Below, piece by piece: positions 32,192-43,893 of a stretch of DNA of 64,000 nt. The notes under the pieces are model-generated. The model was not told the DNA's origin and made no database searches. It saw only the letters and a program-made list of their open reading frames with translations. The position numbers were made by a program, and so were the translations under genes. Each line of letters opens with the position of its first letter. Positions within the stretch are counted from its first letter, which is position 1. Source of the DNA: Dactylorhiza incarnata (taxonomy: Eukaryota > Streptophyta > Magnoliopsida > Asparagales > Orchidaceae); contig JAWHQI010000016.1 of NCBI GenBank assembly GCA_033032865.1, positions 18,959,001 through 19,023,000 on the forward strand, given 5' to 3'.

Positions 32192-34795
32192 CGCGTACTA
32201 CTTGATACAAGAATGCCTCTAAGTGAAACACGAAACTCTTGGCTCGGAGGACTCGACCTGTCCTCCCTATATAATATGGAACCTACCTTTTGCAGGACAA
32301 CCCCAGTCCTCCCAATAGAATCTCGAGTCTACCGCTTGTCAGAACATCCCAGTCCTTCCTTATATCCCGAGCCTGCCGCTCGCAGGACTAACTCAAGCTC
32401 TTAAGCAAGCAAGGGGCTTCAAACCGAGTCCCTTCCCACATTAACTTAGGATGTCGACCCATCCCAATCACTAAACCAAGCCCTCAATGCAACCCATAGG
32501 GAGTTAGCATACTCTAAGCAGTGAGACTCACAAATCCTGAGATTTCACTTCCTACGTACCTCCCTAAGGACTACTTGAGCACAATATCATGTCCTCAAAA
32601 CTAAAGATCAATGACTAAGCTCTACTTTTAGTCAAGGGTTATTTCTTACTCAACCCTGTTAGATTCAACATATATATTTAAATGCTAATTCATTCACGCC
32701 ATCAATCGTTCATCACATCCGAACACTTGGGTAAAAAAAGTGGTTTTACAATGTAGTTATTCATCTAACGACACATCACGAACCGTATGATCCCCAGGTG
32801 CATATCTCGACATCGTATAAATATATTCCTCTACTTTAGTGGCCACTCGCATGTCTTACAAGTCAGCACTAGTTGACCGGTATGAGTGTATAAAAAGCTG
32901 ATCATAAACACTGATATTTACAAGTCCCATATCATTGAAGTATCAACCTTGAAGTAGACGGTTAAGTATTCTATTTCTACGAGTATAGTCAAGTCGTGTC
33001 TTACCATCATGAGAACATGTACAAACGACCTCAAATTAGCAAGTTTTAGGTTCATTACATGATTTGCCCCAATATTTAGATCAATCACCTCCAATATCGT
33101 ATTAGAATCCTAATAATAACCTTTACATACAATGTAAATCGGAGCACTGTTCAAATCACTACTTGCCTAAAGTTTCATGCACACTCTTATTGTCCTAGAG
33201 CGTCATCAAACAAGTGATTAAGCGAGTGGCTATATCAAACCCAAGACCTCTAAAATTTCTACTATAAGTCATGGTTAGCATCTTGAGCATTTACGCCAAA
33301 TCTCAGTTCATTCGGAATAATCATGATAACTTTTTACGGCACAATAATTTTATAACATAATATTGACAGATCACAGCAAGCTCATATCCGAAAATTATGA
33401 AATTTAAGAGGGGTGTCCACATTGTCATCAAATATTTAACTACCACTTCCAAACAGCTTCCGATAAACCAAACAGGGTAAATCACCAAAATACCATGAAT
33501 CTGTACACCTACCTCACCACGCACTAAACAGGTTATTTACCAATAACTAATAAAAACTACACGGATCTAAGTATTTATCAAACAACGTCCGGTCATCTTC
33601 TTCCTCCAGCCTATGGCTATTATTTGCCCGACCTGGAATCTAATAAAAACTCTCACATCAGCCACCTTATTTCCCATCCGACCAACCAAGACCACCGCCC
33701 CTTCCTCGTATAAGAGGTGCATCGACGGGCGGCGAATCGGTGACCGGAGATGACCGGAATAAATAATCAGAACACAGATTTCATCCATCCCTCCATGGCT
33801 TGCTCTCAAATCAACTCAATTGAGTTCGACGTCTCGCCTTTGATCTAAGAAACTAGCACCAAGGGAGAGGGGAGGAAGCTCACCGAGTGTCCATGCATGC
33901 AACCCAATAGCCGCATATGCGGCATTTGTCCGTCGCTCCCGGTCATGGCCGGATCACGCAGATCCGGATCTCGTCGGACGTTGTCGATGTGGCGTCGTCC
34001 ATCTTGAGTGGGCTGTTTTCGGCCTGGAGAGCAAGAGCTCGTTGTTCTCAGTCTTCGGAAGAGGAGATCTCGCCAAAGAACTGAGCTAGGCAGCACTCGG
34101 CTCGGAGACCACCGTAAATGTGCAGGCCGATAGTTCTGGAGAAGAAGTCGGAGTCGCCATCACTGAAGGAGTGGAAGCATCGGCCATGGAGGAGTTTGTC
34201 GAAGAGAGATCGCTGGAGGAAGAGCTTCGGCCATGGAGGTTGGCCGGAGCTTGGAGGTGGAGTTCGGCCTGGTCGGGGAAGAGAAGGAGAGTGCTTCACT
34301 CAGCCAGGATCTAGATGGCTAGAGATCGCCAAGGGAGAGCTGGAAGTGGCAGTTTGAGGTCTCACCGTAAGGAGTTGTGCCCAAGAAGGGAGTTGCCGGC
34401 AGGAGGTTTTGCCTTGAGAATAGGGCAAAGGAGGTAGTTTGAGGTCTCCTAGATCTGGATGAGGGTGAGTTGGTAGAGAGGGATTGAGTGAGATCTGGAG
34501 TTGGTTTGCGGCCTGGAGGTTTTCCTGGCCGGAAAATCTTGTTATGAGGAGGCGCGCCAAAAATGGAAGTTCCCGGGTGGAGGAGATCATCGGAGGAGTT
34601 TCTGCTCGAGGTGGCTTGGAGCTCAGTTTGGAGGGGAGATCTCGTCGGAGATGAGGATGCGCCGGAGAAGGCTCGGCCATGGAAGCTAGAGAGAAAGGAA
34701 GGAAGAGAGAGGGGGAGCTTGACGGCACAAGGGAGGAGAGATCGGGATGAGGAGTGAAATCCCTAACTCATACAGCAAACATAAATGTATATACT
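32192..34795 (-). other. Right part of LTR X, no gene
   Basis: Non-coding. At 34100-34750 both strands show ORFs from GA/CT-rich sequence. On the minus strand this resembles the purine/pyrimidine-biased leader found downstream of the promoter in some chromovirus LTRs. No domain is recognisable, and I call no gene. Confidence 0.4.
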
Positions 34796-34842
34796 ATTAA
34801 TAATAATAATAATCATATTATTATTATTATTATTATTAAGAG
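34791..34842. repeat. Imperfect TAA/TTA microsatellite
   Basis: About 50 bp of taa units followed by tta units, forming a self-complementary AT hairpin. Confidence 0.9.
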
Positions 34843-35159
34843 GATATAGAGGCTCCCTTAGGATTGCACTCAAGCGCACGTAGATTTCTCTAGGGATCTC
34901 GGAATCTATCCTGGAAGGGCTCGTTACGACCATCTCGTTGACATGCATCCAACGAAATGATCAGAGGTCAATTCCGAGTCCGTTTGCTCATTTTGCGCTC
35001 TCCGGAGCGTTAACGGCCTAATTTACTTACATGTCAAAAACCCTTCAAACGATGCCGGAATTGCAAACAAATAAATCCATTGAACTCATACTATTGTTAC
35101 GAGTCTAACAAGATTGATTGGGGTCAAATGCGAGGTCGTTTGCTCGATTTCACAAATGT

Positions 35160-35518
35160 GGATAAATATCCTAACCCGGCTCCCACCTAGCTGGTAGGGC
35201 TATAGACTCACTGGTGGCAGGTTTCGAAGGTTATCCCCGAGCAGACCCGTTGACCAGGATCTCACCTAGCTAGCAGGGGTTGGCTCACTCGGTGGTAATC
35301 CATGAGGAAGACAAGGTAAGAGGAAAATCCAATGAGGGGAAGATTAACACACGGTGTCTCAGTATTAGGTTGGCGAATGGTGTCCCTCATAGCGGGCACT
35401 CGTTGTGATTGGTATCATTTGAGAAGGGCACTCGCCCGCCGAATGCGCAGTAGGGCGTTAGCCAGCCCCACGAGATGCGGGAGTTGAGCAAGACGAAGTT
35501 GGCTCTCAACGCAGTTAC
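35160..35518 (+). other. Tat 1 3' UTR fragment
   Basis: Contains repeated cacctagctggtagggct / cacctagctagcaggggt and cactcggtgg-type words. They resemble the cactagccggtgggtcagg unit of the tandem repeat after integrase in Tat 2 (62770-63250). It ends at the Tekay target gttac, and the Tat tail resumes after that element at 46109. Confidence 0.5.
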
Positions 35519-36599
35519 TGTAACGCCCCGGAATTTCGAATAGACTAATTGTGATGAAAATAGTATCGATTATTCTAGGTTGGATGATTAATTACGTCGT
35601 AGCGAGGGCGTTACTGTTGTAAGTGCGTTGTAGTAGTCCGTCGCGGGTGTTCGCGAGGTCGTGTTCGATAAAGAAAAGAGGAGGAATCTTTACCTATCCT
35701 GTTAAGAAACATGTAATTAGCAAATAAAACATGTATTTTATAAGAATTCCTTGTCCAAAATCCTGTACAAACTTATATGTGTAAATTCCTATATAATCTT
35801 ATGTATATTTATAAGTTTGACTAAATATGTATGTATACATATGTATACATTTATATATATATATATATATATAATTTCTTCTTAAAGATTAGAATGGGTT
35901 CCAGCTAGAACCCACGGTGGTTTTATTAGGCAAATCCCCTTTTATCCCAAAGGCTAGCCATCCACCTGCATTCATGTTTTTGTTTTCTCTTTCTATCGCG
36001 AGCTCCAGACGAGAGAAAAGGGGGGGCGCAGGCTAGGGTTTTCATCGGAGATCTTTTCCCGGTGGCAGTTGTGAGCGGAGCTCTCGCCAGTGTGGGGGAA
36101 TCGGAGAGCGCTCGCCGGTGTGAGGGATCGGAGAGCTCTCGTCGAGCTTTCCTCAGAGAAGGAGGTGTTGTGGCCTTGGATCTTGGTTAAGGCAAGAAAA
36201 CTCTTCTTCTTCTTCTTCTTCCCTTTCAATTTCCTGTTGCTCTCCTGGTATGGGTCTATGCTGGCAGATTTTTACTAAATTCTTAATTTTCTGAGGGAGG
36301 GGGCTGCTGCTATATGATTTGACTTGGGGTTACCTCGTATGTGTTCTAATTTGGGGCTACTGTGTTTATCGGGTTGGGGCTGCCTCTTTTGCTCTTCATC
36401 TTGGGGTTACTGCTTGGTGAATTCATTTTGGGGCTGCTCTTGCTTTTGTCTAATTATGGGGGGATTTAATTTGGGAGAGTTGCTATGTAGTACTAGTTGG
36501 GTGCTGCCATTTGTTGTTCCTTTTAGATTCTTTGGTTCTGCTTGCATCGTTCCAGTTGGTTTTATATTGGGGCTGGTCGTATAATTCAGCTAGGGGTTG

Positions 36600-36655
<56 letters not shown>

Positions 36656-38106
36656 GTATATATTCCCTTCCTGCTTGGATTTATTACTTTGGCCCTTGCT
36701 TGTATGATCCCGAATTCTATAGAGGCTGTTGTATATCCATCTTGTTGGATTCATTTTAGGGATGCTGATATGCTTTAAATCAATTGGGTGTTTCTATTTT
36801 GTTTGGGCTGCTATATAACCATCCTTGTTGGGTTGATTTGGGGCTGCTATTATTCTGTTTTGGGGCTGCACCTTGGGTTGGGTTATGCTAGTCCCGAATC
36901 ATGTTTTACTTGGCTACTTCTGCATGTTTACTTGGCTAAATAGTGATGGACTTGTTGAAACAAAAGGATGGATACAGGGAACACTGGGTTCCCCCATCAC
37001 AGTTCTTTTAATAGTGGTTGGTAGGATGATCAGACCACCACCACGGCGCCTATTTCTTATTTGGGGTGAATGTCCCCTTTATGTGTGTGGGTAGTGACAT
37101 TGCTTGGGTCCGCCACCACTGGTCCATTTCTGCACTATATGCCAAGTTTAGTTATGCTCTTGCTTATTGGGCTGGTTTTATGCGGGATCTTCCTAACCTT
37201 CTATTACTGAAGTCTTTATATAAGCGTATATATATATAGTTATATATATGTGTATATGTATATATATGTATTTATATACCCTCTTCAGCTTGGTTATGTC
37301 ACTGGTTACTTCTCCTGCTCTTACTTTTACCTATGCTATTTTCTTGCACCCTTTGGGCTGAGGCATTCTTTTCTTATGAATGCCTCAGGTTCAGGTTTGT
37401 AGCTGCCGCCAGAGTTCGAGCGGGGTCGTACTGTTCGTTGTCGAGGCCTTCCCTCTCTTGTGGGTAAGGATTCAGCTCCTTTTTGTTGTAGCTTGTCTTT
37501 TGCCTATTTCTTGTTCGCCTGCGGGTTCGTGTCAGATGTTGATGCCCGTACGGCTTGTTGTTTGGTTTACTTGCTGCTACTACTGCTAGTTTTCCTTTAC
37601 TGCTACTTGGTTATTTGTATATGTACACTCTGGGAAAAGCCGATTTTGCTGATTATTAATGCAGTTCTTTTGGCATTATAAAAAGTTAACCATTTAACTG
37701 TTTGTTGCATTACTATTAAGTATCACTTATTTGCAAATCGTAAAACAGAATATAATGATATTTCTTTATTATATACTAAATGTAGATCGGCGATCGCCCT
37801 GGAGACGTCTCTGGTCTTCAGCGCCGTTAGGTATAAAGTGGAATTATTTTCTTCCGCTGCGTATGCTTGTCTTTTATAAGGAGCGGCTAGATAAACCGCA
37901 GGGCCGAGGGACACGGCTTCCTAATCTAATGAAAATAATCTTAAAAGATAATTCTTTTATAAATTCACATTTTTTTTGTGAAGAAGTTCGTTTGATTGCT
38001 CGCCTGAACGTCCGTAGTTGTCCCCTACTGGACGTGGCATCACGATGCGTGTTTTTCCCTTTACTCTGATATTATAATATATTTCGGGAAAATACGGGTT
38101 GTGACA
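35519..38106 (+). repeat. 5' LTR of Tekay element
   Basis: 2588 bp, TGTAACGCCCCGG to GGTTGTGACA. Contains (TA)n microsatellites at 35853-35872, 36600-36660 and 37229-37275. The first gives a different length in the two LTRs. The gggctgct word recurs many times between 36300 and 36860. It has no gene; the YIYIY-type ORFs are the microsatellite. Confidence 0.93.
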
Positions 38107-38108
38107 GT

Positions 38109-38119
38109 TGGTATCAGAG
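38109..38119 (+). other. Primer binding site of Tekay element
   Basis: tggtatcagag starts 3 bp after the LTR and complements the 3' end of initiator methionine tRNA. Confidence 0.88.
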
Positions 38120-38272
38120 GGAGGTTAGCCGGGTTGCTGGGAATGATCTGGTTGGCCCGGTTAACCGTCCAGTAAGAATCGTTAATCATTGCATACACTC
38201 ACCGATGGGTCATCGGTAGATCTCGGCTGAAGCACGAACACTACACTCATAAGCATGAAAGAAGTATACGGG

Positions 38273-38440
38273 GCATATTATGTAGTATGGGATGCATAAT
38301 ATGTGTCTGTATATGGATCCTCATAGGTGACAACATGAGACTATTATGTAGTATGGGATGCATAACGTAGGTCGCATGCGTGTCCAATAGATTTTCTTTT
38401 TTCATTGCATGCTATAATATGTAGTATGGGATGCATAAGA
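38273..38440 (+). repeat. Three direct repeats in the Tekay leader
   Basis: The 20-bp word tatgtagtatgggatgcata occurs three times (about 38279, 38346 and 38419), spaced 67-73 bp, between PBS and gag. It contains the palindrome atgcat. The position fits a packaging or dimerisation signal, but that is a guess. Confidence 0.75.
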
Positions 38441-38781
38441 TCGCATGTGTGCGCCGCTCATAGCATGCATTAAGGCCTTTTCTTAGTTTGCATAGCACTG
38501 CATGCATAGCATAACATTGCATAAGCACACGTGCCAAGCCAGAGATCTACACGATGACACATGTACACCCATGATTTAAAAAGGTAAAATTTTAAACTTA
38601 TGTGCATACGAGTGAGGTGCACGAGAGGTAAAGGATGGTATACCATCCTGAGTATAGCGTGATATTATGTATTTACTTTTCCCAGAGAAAAAGCAGTAGC
38701 AAAAGCAAGTATTTGTATGTCTTCCTTTCCTAGAGGTTTGAGTCCAACCTTATCCTGTTGTTGTTGTTGTCCTTATTAGGT

Positions 38782-40014
38782 ATGGCTTCTAAGCGTCGGC
38801 CTGCGAAATCTGTTCCCCAGTCTGAGGGCGAGACATCGGGTGCGCAAAGTGAGGCAGTGAGTGAAGAGCTGCGTCTGAATAACGAGACTTTGACGCGGAA
38901 GTTGGTCGCGATACAGGAGCAGATACAGACGTTGTTGACTGCCACTCAGCGGCAGCAGCCCGTGGCTAGTCAGCCGGAGGCTGCCCGTCCTGCACCCCTG
39001 GTTCCCCCTACTGCGTTGCCGCCAGAAATGAACTTTATCATGCATTTCCAGAGACTAGGACCCCCGACTTATGACGGGAGGGCGGACTTCATGGTGCTCG
39101 ATGATTGGATCCTGGCAATGGAGGAGATGTTCTCGTATTCTGGCGCGTCGGCGGACCAGAAGGTCATGATTGCTGCCTTCCAGCTGAAGGGTTTGGCAAG
39201 GAGCTGGTGGATCCGGGAGAAGGAGGCTCTGGTAGAAGGCTGCACGTGGGAGCAGTTCAAGGGAAGGCTGATGAAGAAATTCTTGCCTTCAGTGGAGCAA
39301 GACCGCCTGATGAACAGCTTTTTGCATTTGAAGCAGCGACAGCTCTCAGTAGGAGAGTATGAGGTCGAGTTTTCCAAGTTGAGCAGGTTCGCTCCAGATT
39401 TGGTTGCTTCTGAAGAAAATCGGGTGAAGAGATTTCTGGGAGGTCTCCGCAGCGAGATCCAGCAGCTGGCCAGTGCTTACCGGTCCGTGAGCTTCGCGGA
39501 CGCAGTGGAGGCCGCTCTGAAGGTAGAAGCGATCGAGAATGCCAGAAATCAAGGGAAGGAATCGAGAAGGGAAAAGAGGAAAGATGACGATGGAGGCAGC
39601 CTTGCTTCGGGTAAGAAAGGCAAGGTGGTTTGCAGTTTTTGCGGCCGTGTGGGCCATCCACACGAGAAGTGTTTCAAGAGGCTAGACGCGCAGAAGCAGC
39701 ATCAGGTTATGGCTCTGCAGGGTGCTCCGAAGGATGAATTGTTTTGCACTTCGTGCAAGCTGAGGGGGCACGACGAAAGTCGTTGCCGGTCAAAGGACAA
39801 GGTTTGCTATCAGTGCGGACAGAAGGGACATGTGAAGTCCAGGTGCCCGCAGCTTCAGTCGTCTGGCCAGCGGATTGCCCTCCCAGCCGCGGCACCGCCA
39901 CCGCCTCAGCAGCAGCTGATAGATCGAGGAAAGGTAAAGCTAAACACAGTGACAAAGGACGAGGCGCAATGCTCGAACCAGGTGATATCAGGTTCGTTTT
40001 CGTCTTCGCTATAG
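38782..40014 (+). CDS. gag: Tekay Gag
   Basis: Open frame. I choose the ATG at 38782 (MASKRRPAKSVPQ) rather than 38758, because the eight residues in between come from a tg repeat and MAS opens a basic Gag N-terminus. Residues about 85-260 are the capsid domain (FQRLGPPTYDGRADFMVLDD, SWWIREKEAL, WEQFKGRLMKKFLP, LKQRQLSVGEYEVEFSKLSR and VKRFLGGLR). Three CCHC zinc knuckles follow: CSFCGRVGHPHEKC, CTSCKLRGHDESRC and CYQCGQKGHVKSRC. The frame runs into the 98-bp intron-like segment and ends at a TAG inside it (40012-40014), so unspliced RNA gives Gag alone. Confidence 0.92.
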   Translation: MASKRRPAKSVPQSEGETSGAQSEAVSEELRLNNETLTRKLVAIQEQIQTLLTATQRQQPVASQPEAARPAPLVPPTALPPEMNFIMHFQRLGPPTYDGRADFMVLDDWILAMEEMFSYSGASADQKVMIAAFQLKGLARSWWIREKEALVEGCTWEQFKGRLMKKFLPSVEQDRLMNSFLHLKQRQLSVGEYEVEFSKLSRFAPDLVASEENRVKRFLGGLRSEIQQLASAYRSVSFADAVEAALKVEAIENARNQGKESRREKRKDDDGGSLASGKKGKVVCSFCGRVGHPHEKCFKRLDAQKQHQVMALQGAPKDELFCTSCKLRGHDESRCRSKDKVCYQCGQKGHVKSRCPQLQSSGQRIALPAAAPPPPQQQLIDRGKVKLNTVTKDEAQCSNQVISGSFSSSL

Positions 40015-40089
40015 TTTAACCTTGTTATGTCGATTTGGATGTTATTAATGCCTCATTCGTGTCTTGTCGTGTCCATACTGCTTTGTTAG
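39992..40089 (+). other. Putative spliceosomal intron between gag and protease
   Basis: The 98-bp T-rich segment begins GTTCGTTTTC and ends CTTTGTTAG, with AG|GT on each side (atatcAG|GT...TTAG|GTgag). Removing it joins Gag VISG to EFKVRDCWAHVLFDSGA in one frame. The spacing then matches the usual Tekay protease start before LFDSGA exactly. Left in, it shifts the frame by two and supplies a stop. A random insertion fitting GT, AG, phase and domain spacing together is unlikely, but splicing has not been shown. Confidence 0.65.
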
Positions 40090-40559
40090 GTGAGTTTAAG
40101 GTTCGAGACTGTTGGGCGCACGTTCTGTTTGACTCGGGTGCCACCCACTCTTTTGTGGCCAGGAGGTTTGTTGATCGGCATCACTGGGCCCTAGAGCGAG
40201 TTGATGGTCTGTTTCGTATCAAGTACCCGTCCGGCGATTCAGTGGTGTCGGATCTGTGAGTGAGGCAGTGCCCGGTCGTGTTGGATGGATTTGTGAGCCA
40301 TGCAGATCTGATGGTGATCGTCTTGGAGGATTTCGACGTGATCTTGGGCATGGATTGGCTAGCCCGTTATGACGCCGTGATCCAGTGCAGGGACAAGCGT
40401 CTGGATTTCTTGATGGATGATGGCCAGCCCAGGAGCGTGTTCGGGTTCCCGCGTCAGACTTCATCAGTTATGTCGGTAGTCTGTGCCCAGGCTTTGGCGG
40501 AGTTTGATGGTCGGGTCTGTGTTGTTTCCGTGTTGCTTGCAGCTTGTGCTTCGGTGCCC
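40090..40559 (+). pseudogene. Tekay aspartic protease
   Basis: Reads EFKVRDCWAHVLFDSGATHSFVA with the D-S-G active site (about 40130), then DRHHWALERVDGLFRIKYPS. A TGA at 40257-40259, probably from CGA, interrupts VSDL and RQCPVVLDGF. DFDVILGMDWLARYDAVIQC, the C-terminal strand, follows. The frame then runs to a CCC run (40557-40559), where one extra base throws the downstream [14 protein letters not shown] into the next frame. Both lesions look recent. Confidence 0.85.
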
Positions 40560-42168
40560 TGTGGTGCGGGAGTTCCCGGACGTCTTTCCCGATGACCTTC
40601 CTGGTCTCCCTCCTGAGCGAGAGATTGAGTTTACGATAGATTTGGAGCCCGGGACCCGCCCTATCGCGAAGGCACCCTATCGTATGGCACCGTGGGAGCT
40701 GGAGGAATTGCGCACGCAGTTGGATGAGCTACTTCAGCTTGGATTCATTAGGCCGAGTTCGTCGCCTTGGGGTGCGCCGATTCTGTTTGTGAAGAAGAAG
40801 GATGGGTCGATGAGGCTTTGCATCGATTACCGGGAGTTGAACAAGGTCACGATCAAAAATAGGTATCCGTTGCCGCGAATTGATGACTTGTTTGACCAGT
40901 TGCAGGGTAGATGCGTGTTCTTGAAGATCGACCTCCGGTCCGGTTACCATCAGCTGAGGATTCGCGACTCAGACGTTCCGCGTACTGCTTTCCGGTCGCG
41001 TTACGGACATTTTGAGTTCCTGGTCATGTCCTTTGGGCTGACGAATGCGCCCTCTGCTTTCATGGACCTGATGAACAGGGTATTCCGGGATTTTCTGGAC
41101 CAGTTCGTGGTGGTTTTCATTGACGATGTGCTGATTTATTCTTCGAGCGAGGAGGAGCATGCTCGACATTTGCGGTTGGTGTTGTCTACCTTGAGGGCAC
41201 ACAAGTTGTATGCCAAGCTGAGCAAATGCGAGTTCTGGCTTTCGGAAGTATCCTTTTTGGGTCACGTGGTGGGCAAGAGTGGCATCTCTGTGGACCCAGC
41301 AAAGGTCGCTGCTGTTTTGGACTGGAAGAGGCCGTCATCGCCGAAGGAGATCCGCAGTTTCCTGGGTTTAGCTGGCTACTATCGGAGATTTGTGGAGGGT
41401 TTCTCAGGCATTTCCGCGCCTCTGACCAAGTTGACGCGGAAGGAAGCGGCTTTCGATTGGAGCGAGCAGTGCGAGAAGGCCTTCCAGGAGTTAAAGAGGA
41501 GGATGTGTTCCGCACCGGTTTTGGCTCTCCTAGTTGAGGGAGTGGAGTTACAGGTCTACGTGGATGCTTCGCTGTTAGGCCTTGGTTGTGTCCTCATGCA
41601 GGAGGGCAAGGTCATTGCGTACGGGTCGCGGCAACTAAAGGTGCATGAGCGGAACTACCCGACGCATGACTTGGAGTTTGCTGCAGTGATCTATGCCTTG
41701 AAGTTGTGGAGGCATCTCTTGTATGGAGTGGAGTGCAAGATCTACTCAGATCACAAGAGCTTGATTTACGTGTTTTCCCAGCGAGAGCTGAACCTGCGCC
41801 AGCGTCGGTGGATGGAGTACGTGGCCGATTATGATGTGGAGATTCTCTATCACCCCGGCAAGGCAAACGTAGTGGCGGATGCCCTGAGCAGGAAGTCAGC
41901 TTCTGTTTTCGGACTCTCTGTGCAGTCCCTGGTGGAGGAGTTCTTTCTGATGAGCATCGCGGTGAAGCCCAGTGGTGGTCCGTCTCGTTTGGAGGTTGAG
42001 GAGCCGTCCTGGATTGTTTTGGTAAAGTTGCACCAAAGGGATGATCTGGATTTGCAGCACCTCCGGAGTAGAGCGGAGAGGGATGAGTTGCCAGATTTCT
42101 CGATTGATGTGGAGGGTACTTTGAGGTACCGTGGCAGGCTGTGCATACCCGCGGTGGAGCAAATTTGA
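40560..42168 (+). CDS. pol: Tekay reverse transcriptase and RNase H
   Basis: Open for 1.6 kb. [22 protein letters not shown] leads into [83 protein letters not shown] and catalytic FIDDVLIYS (41116-41142). The RT connection [20 protein letters not shown] and [11 protein letters not shown] follows. RNase H begins at about 41548 ([17 protein letters not shown]) and includes [29 protein letters not shown] and [10 protein letters not shown]. All catalytic motifs are present. It ends in a TGA (42166-42168) just before the integrase zinc domain. Confidence 0.92.
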
Positions 42169-43434
42169 ACGAAGATTTGTGAGGAGGCTCACGACTCCAC
42201 CCTATCCTATCACCCTGGCTCTACCAAGATGTATCGCGACCTGAAGCAGATTGTGTGGTGGCCCGGCATGAAGGGCGATATTGCGAGATTCGTGGCGCAG
42301 TGCTACACTTGTCAGTGCGTCAAGGCAGATCACAGGAGGCCCGGAGGCAAGTTGACGCCGTTGGATATTCCCCAGTGGAAGTGGGAGAGCATCTCTATGG
42401 ATTTCATTACTGGATTGCCGAGGTCTCCGCGGGGGCATGATGTAGTGTGGGTCATCGTTGACAGGTTGACCAAATGTGCTCACTTCGTGCCGTACAAGAT
42501 CGGTTATTCTATGAAGAAGATTGCGTCTCTGTATGTGCAGGAGGTCATTAGGCTGCATGGGGTTCCATCGAGCATAGTGTCTGATTGCGATTCCAAGTAT
42601 ACTTCCCGTTTTTGGCAGAGTCTGCAAGGGGCTTTGGGCACCGATCTCAGGTATTCCACAGCTTATCATCCGCAGACGAATGGGCAGACAGAGAGGGTTA
42701 ATCAGATCGTGGAAGACATGATCCGGTGCTATATTCTAGAGCATGGAGGAGCTTGGGATGAACGCCTTGGGCTCATGGAGTTCGCGTACAACAATAGCTA
42801 CCAGGAGAGCTTGCAGATGGCTCCGTTTGAGGCGCTGTATGGGAGGAGATGTCGGACTCCGCTATTTTGGGCTGAAGTGGGCGAGAAGCCTGTTCTGGGT
42901 CCTGGCGCTTTGGAGGAGATGGGCTTTGCTGTGACGCAGATCCGAGATAAGTTGCGGATAGCTCAGGAGCGCTATGAGAAGTACGCCAATCGGCGCAGGA
43001 GTGATCTGGAATTTGCAGTGGGGGACCTGGTGTTCCTTAAGGTGTCCCAGATGGCAGGGGTTAAGCGGTTTGGGAAGAGCCACAAGCTAGACCCCAGGTA
43101 TGTAGGCCCATTTGAGATCGTCGAGCGCATCGGGGTCTCCGCTTACAGGTTGTTGTTACCTGCCTCCTTCCCCGGCGTGCATGACGTTTTCCATGTGAGC
43201 CAGCTGCGGAAATGTGTCCGCAGCGATCGCCATGTTCTGGATTCCGTGCCAGTGCTGCAGCCCAATCTGTCTTTTGTGGAGCAACCTGTTCGTATCTTGG
43301 AGAAGAAAGATCGAGTGTTGCGGAGGAAGTCCATCCCTATGGTGAAGGTCCTCTGGGATAACCAGGATGTTTGGGGTGCGACCTGGGAGCTAGAGTCATC
43401 AATGAAGGAGTCTTATCCTCATCTGTTCGTCTAG
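42169..43434 (+). pseudogene. Tekay integrase with chromodomain-type C-terminus
   Basis: Same frame as RT, continuing after one TGA. The HHCC zinc domain (HDSTLSYH ... CYTCQC) spans 42190-42320. The DDE core has MDFITGLP (D), IVSDCDSKYTSRFW (D; the usual SDRD arginine is C) and QTNGQTERVNQIVEDMIR (E). The GPFEIVERIGVSAYRLLLP module follows. A chromodomain-type end from about 43270 reads QPVRILEKKDRVLRRKSIPM, VKVLWDN and ATWELESSMKESYPHLFV. In this group that end is thought to steer integration toward particular chromatin. Confidence 0.9.
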
Positions 43435-43516
43435 AGCTTACCCGGTAAGCTTTTACCTTTTGTGCTTTCCATTCATGTTTAATATTATAAAGTTTCGGGA
43501 CGAAACTTTTTGTTAG

Positions 43517-43526
43517 GATGGGTGGT
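43517..43526 (+). promoter_or_regulatory. Polypurine tract of Tekay element
   Basis: ggatgggtgg immediately precedes the 3' LTR (43527), the common form in Tekay/Del elements. The 82 bp between integrase and this tract hold nothing else. Confidence 0.75.
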
Positions 43527-43856
43527 TGTAACCCCCCGGAATTTCGAATAGACTAATTGTGATGAAAATAGTATCGATTATTCTAGGTTGGATGATTAAT
43601 TACGTCGTAGCGAGGGCGTTACTGTTGTAAGTGCGTTGTAGTAGTCCATCACGGGTGTTCGCGAGGTCGTGTTCGATAAAGAAAAGAGGAGGAATCTTTA
43701 CCTATCCTGTTAAGAAACATGTAATTAGCAAATAAAACATGTATTTTATAAGAATTCCTTGTCCAAAATCCTGTACAAACTTATATGTGTAAATTCCCAT
43801 ATAATCTTATGTATATTTATAAGTTTGACTAAATATGTATGTATACATATGTATAC

Positions 43857-43893
<37 letters not shown>

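Larger units (their letters stand above)
23697..35160 (-). mobile_element. Chromovirus-like LTR 'X', probably minus strand, with Athila-like insertion
   Basis: Sequence 23697-24971 plus 32192 to about 35160 (some 4.2 kb without the insertion) is non-coding and starts TGTAAGACCCC, a typical end of Tekay/Del-type LTRs. Its run of short repeated promoter-type words, and a GA-rich leader-like part at 34100-34750, read as an LTR on the minus strand. I could not find the matching right end or a target duplication (left candidate acttg), so a solo LTR is an inference. The Athila-like element splits it at gtatc. The right limit is set where Tat-like tail sequence resumes. Confidence 0.45.

Noticed and set aside
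34300..34728. 142-codon minus ORF beginning near MAEPSPAHPHLRRD as a host gene
   Set aside because: Overlapping ORFs on both strands, proline/serine-rich low complexity, no domain; fits GA/CT-biased LTR leader sequence.
36511..36778. ORFs with YIYIYI runs
   Set aside because: Translation of a TA microsatellite in the Tekay LTR.
40476..40542. Second intron in the Tekay element between protease and RT (GTAGTCTG to TTGCTTGCAG)
   Set aside because: The protein reads normally through it up to ASVP; one extra base in the CCC run at 40557-40559 explains the frame change more simply, and 67 bp is short for a plant intron.
42255..42440. Overlapping plus and minus ORFs across the Tekay RT-integrase region
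   Set aside because: Out-of-frame shadows of a pol frame with clear RT, RNase H and integrase motifs.
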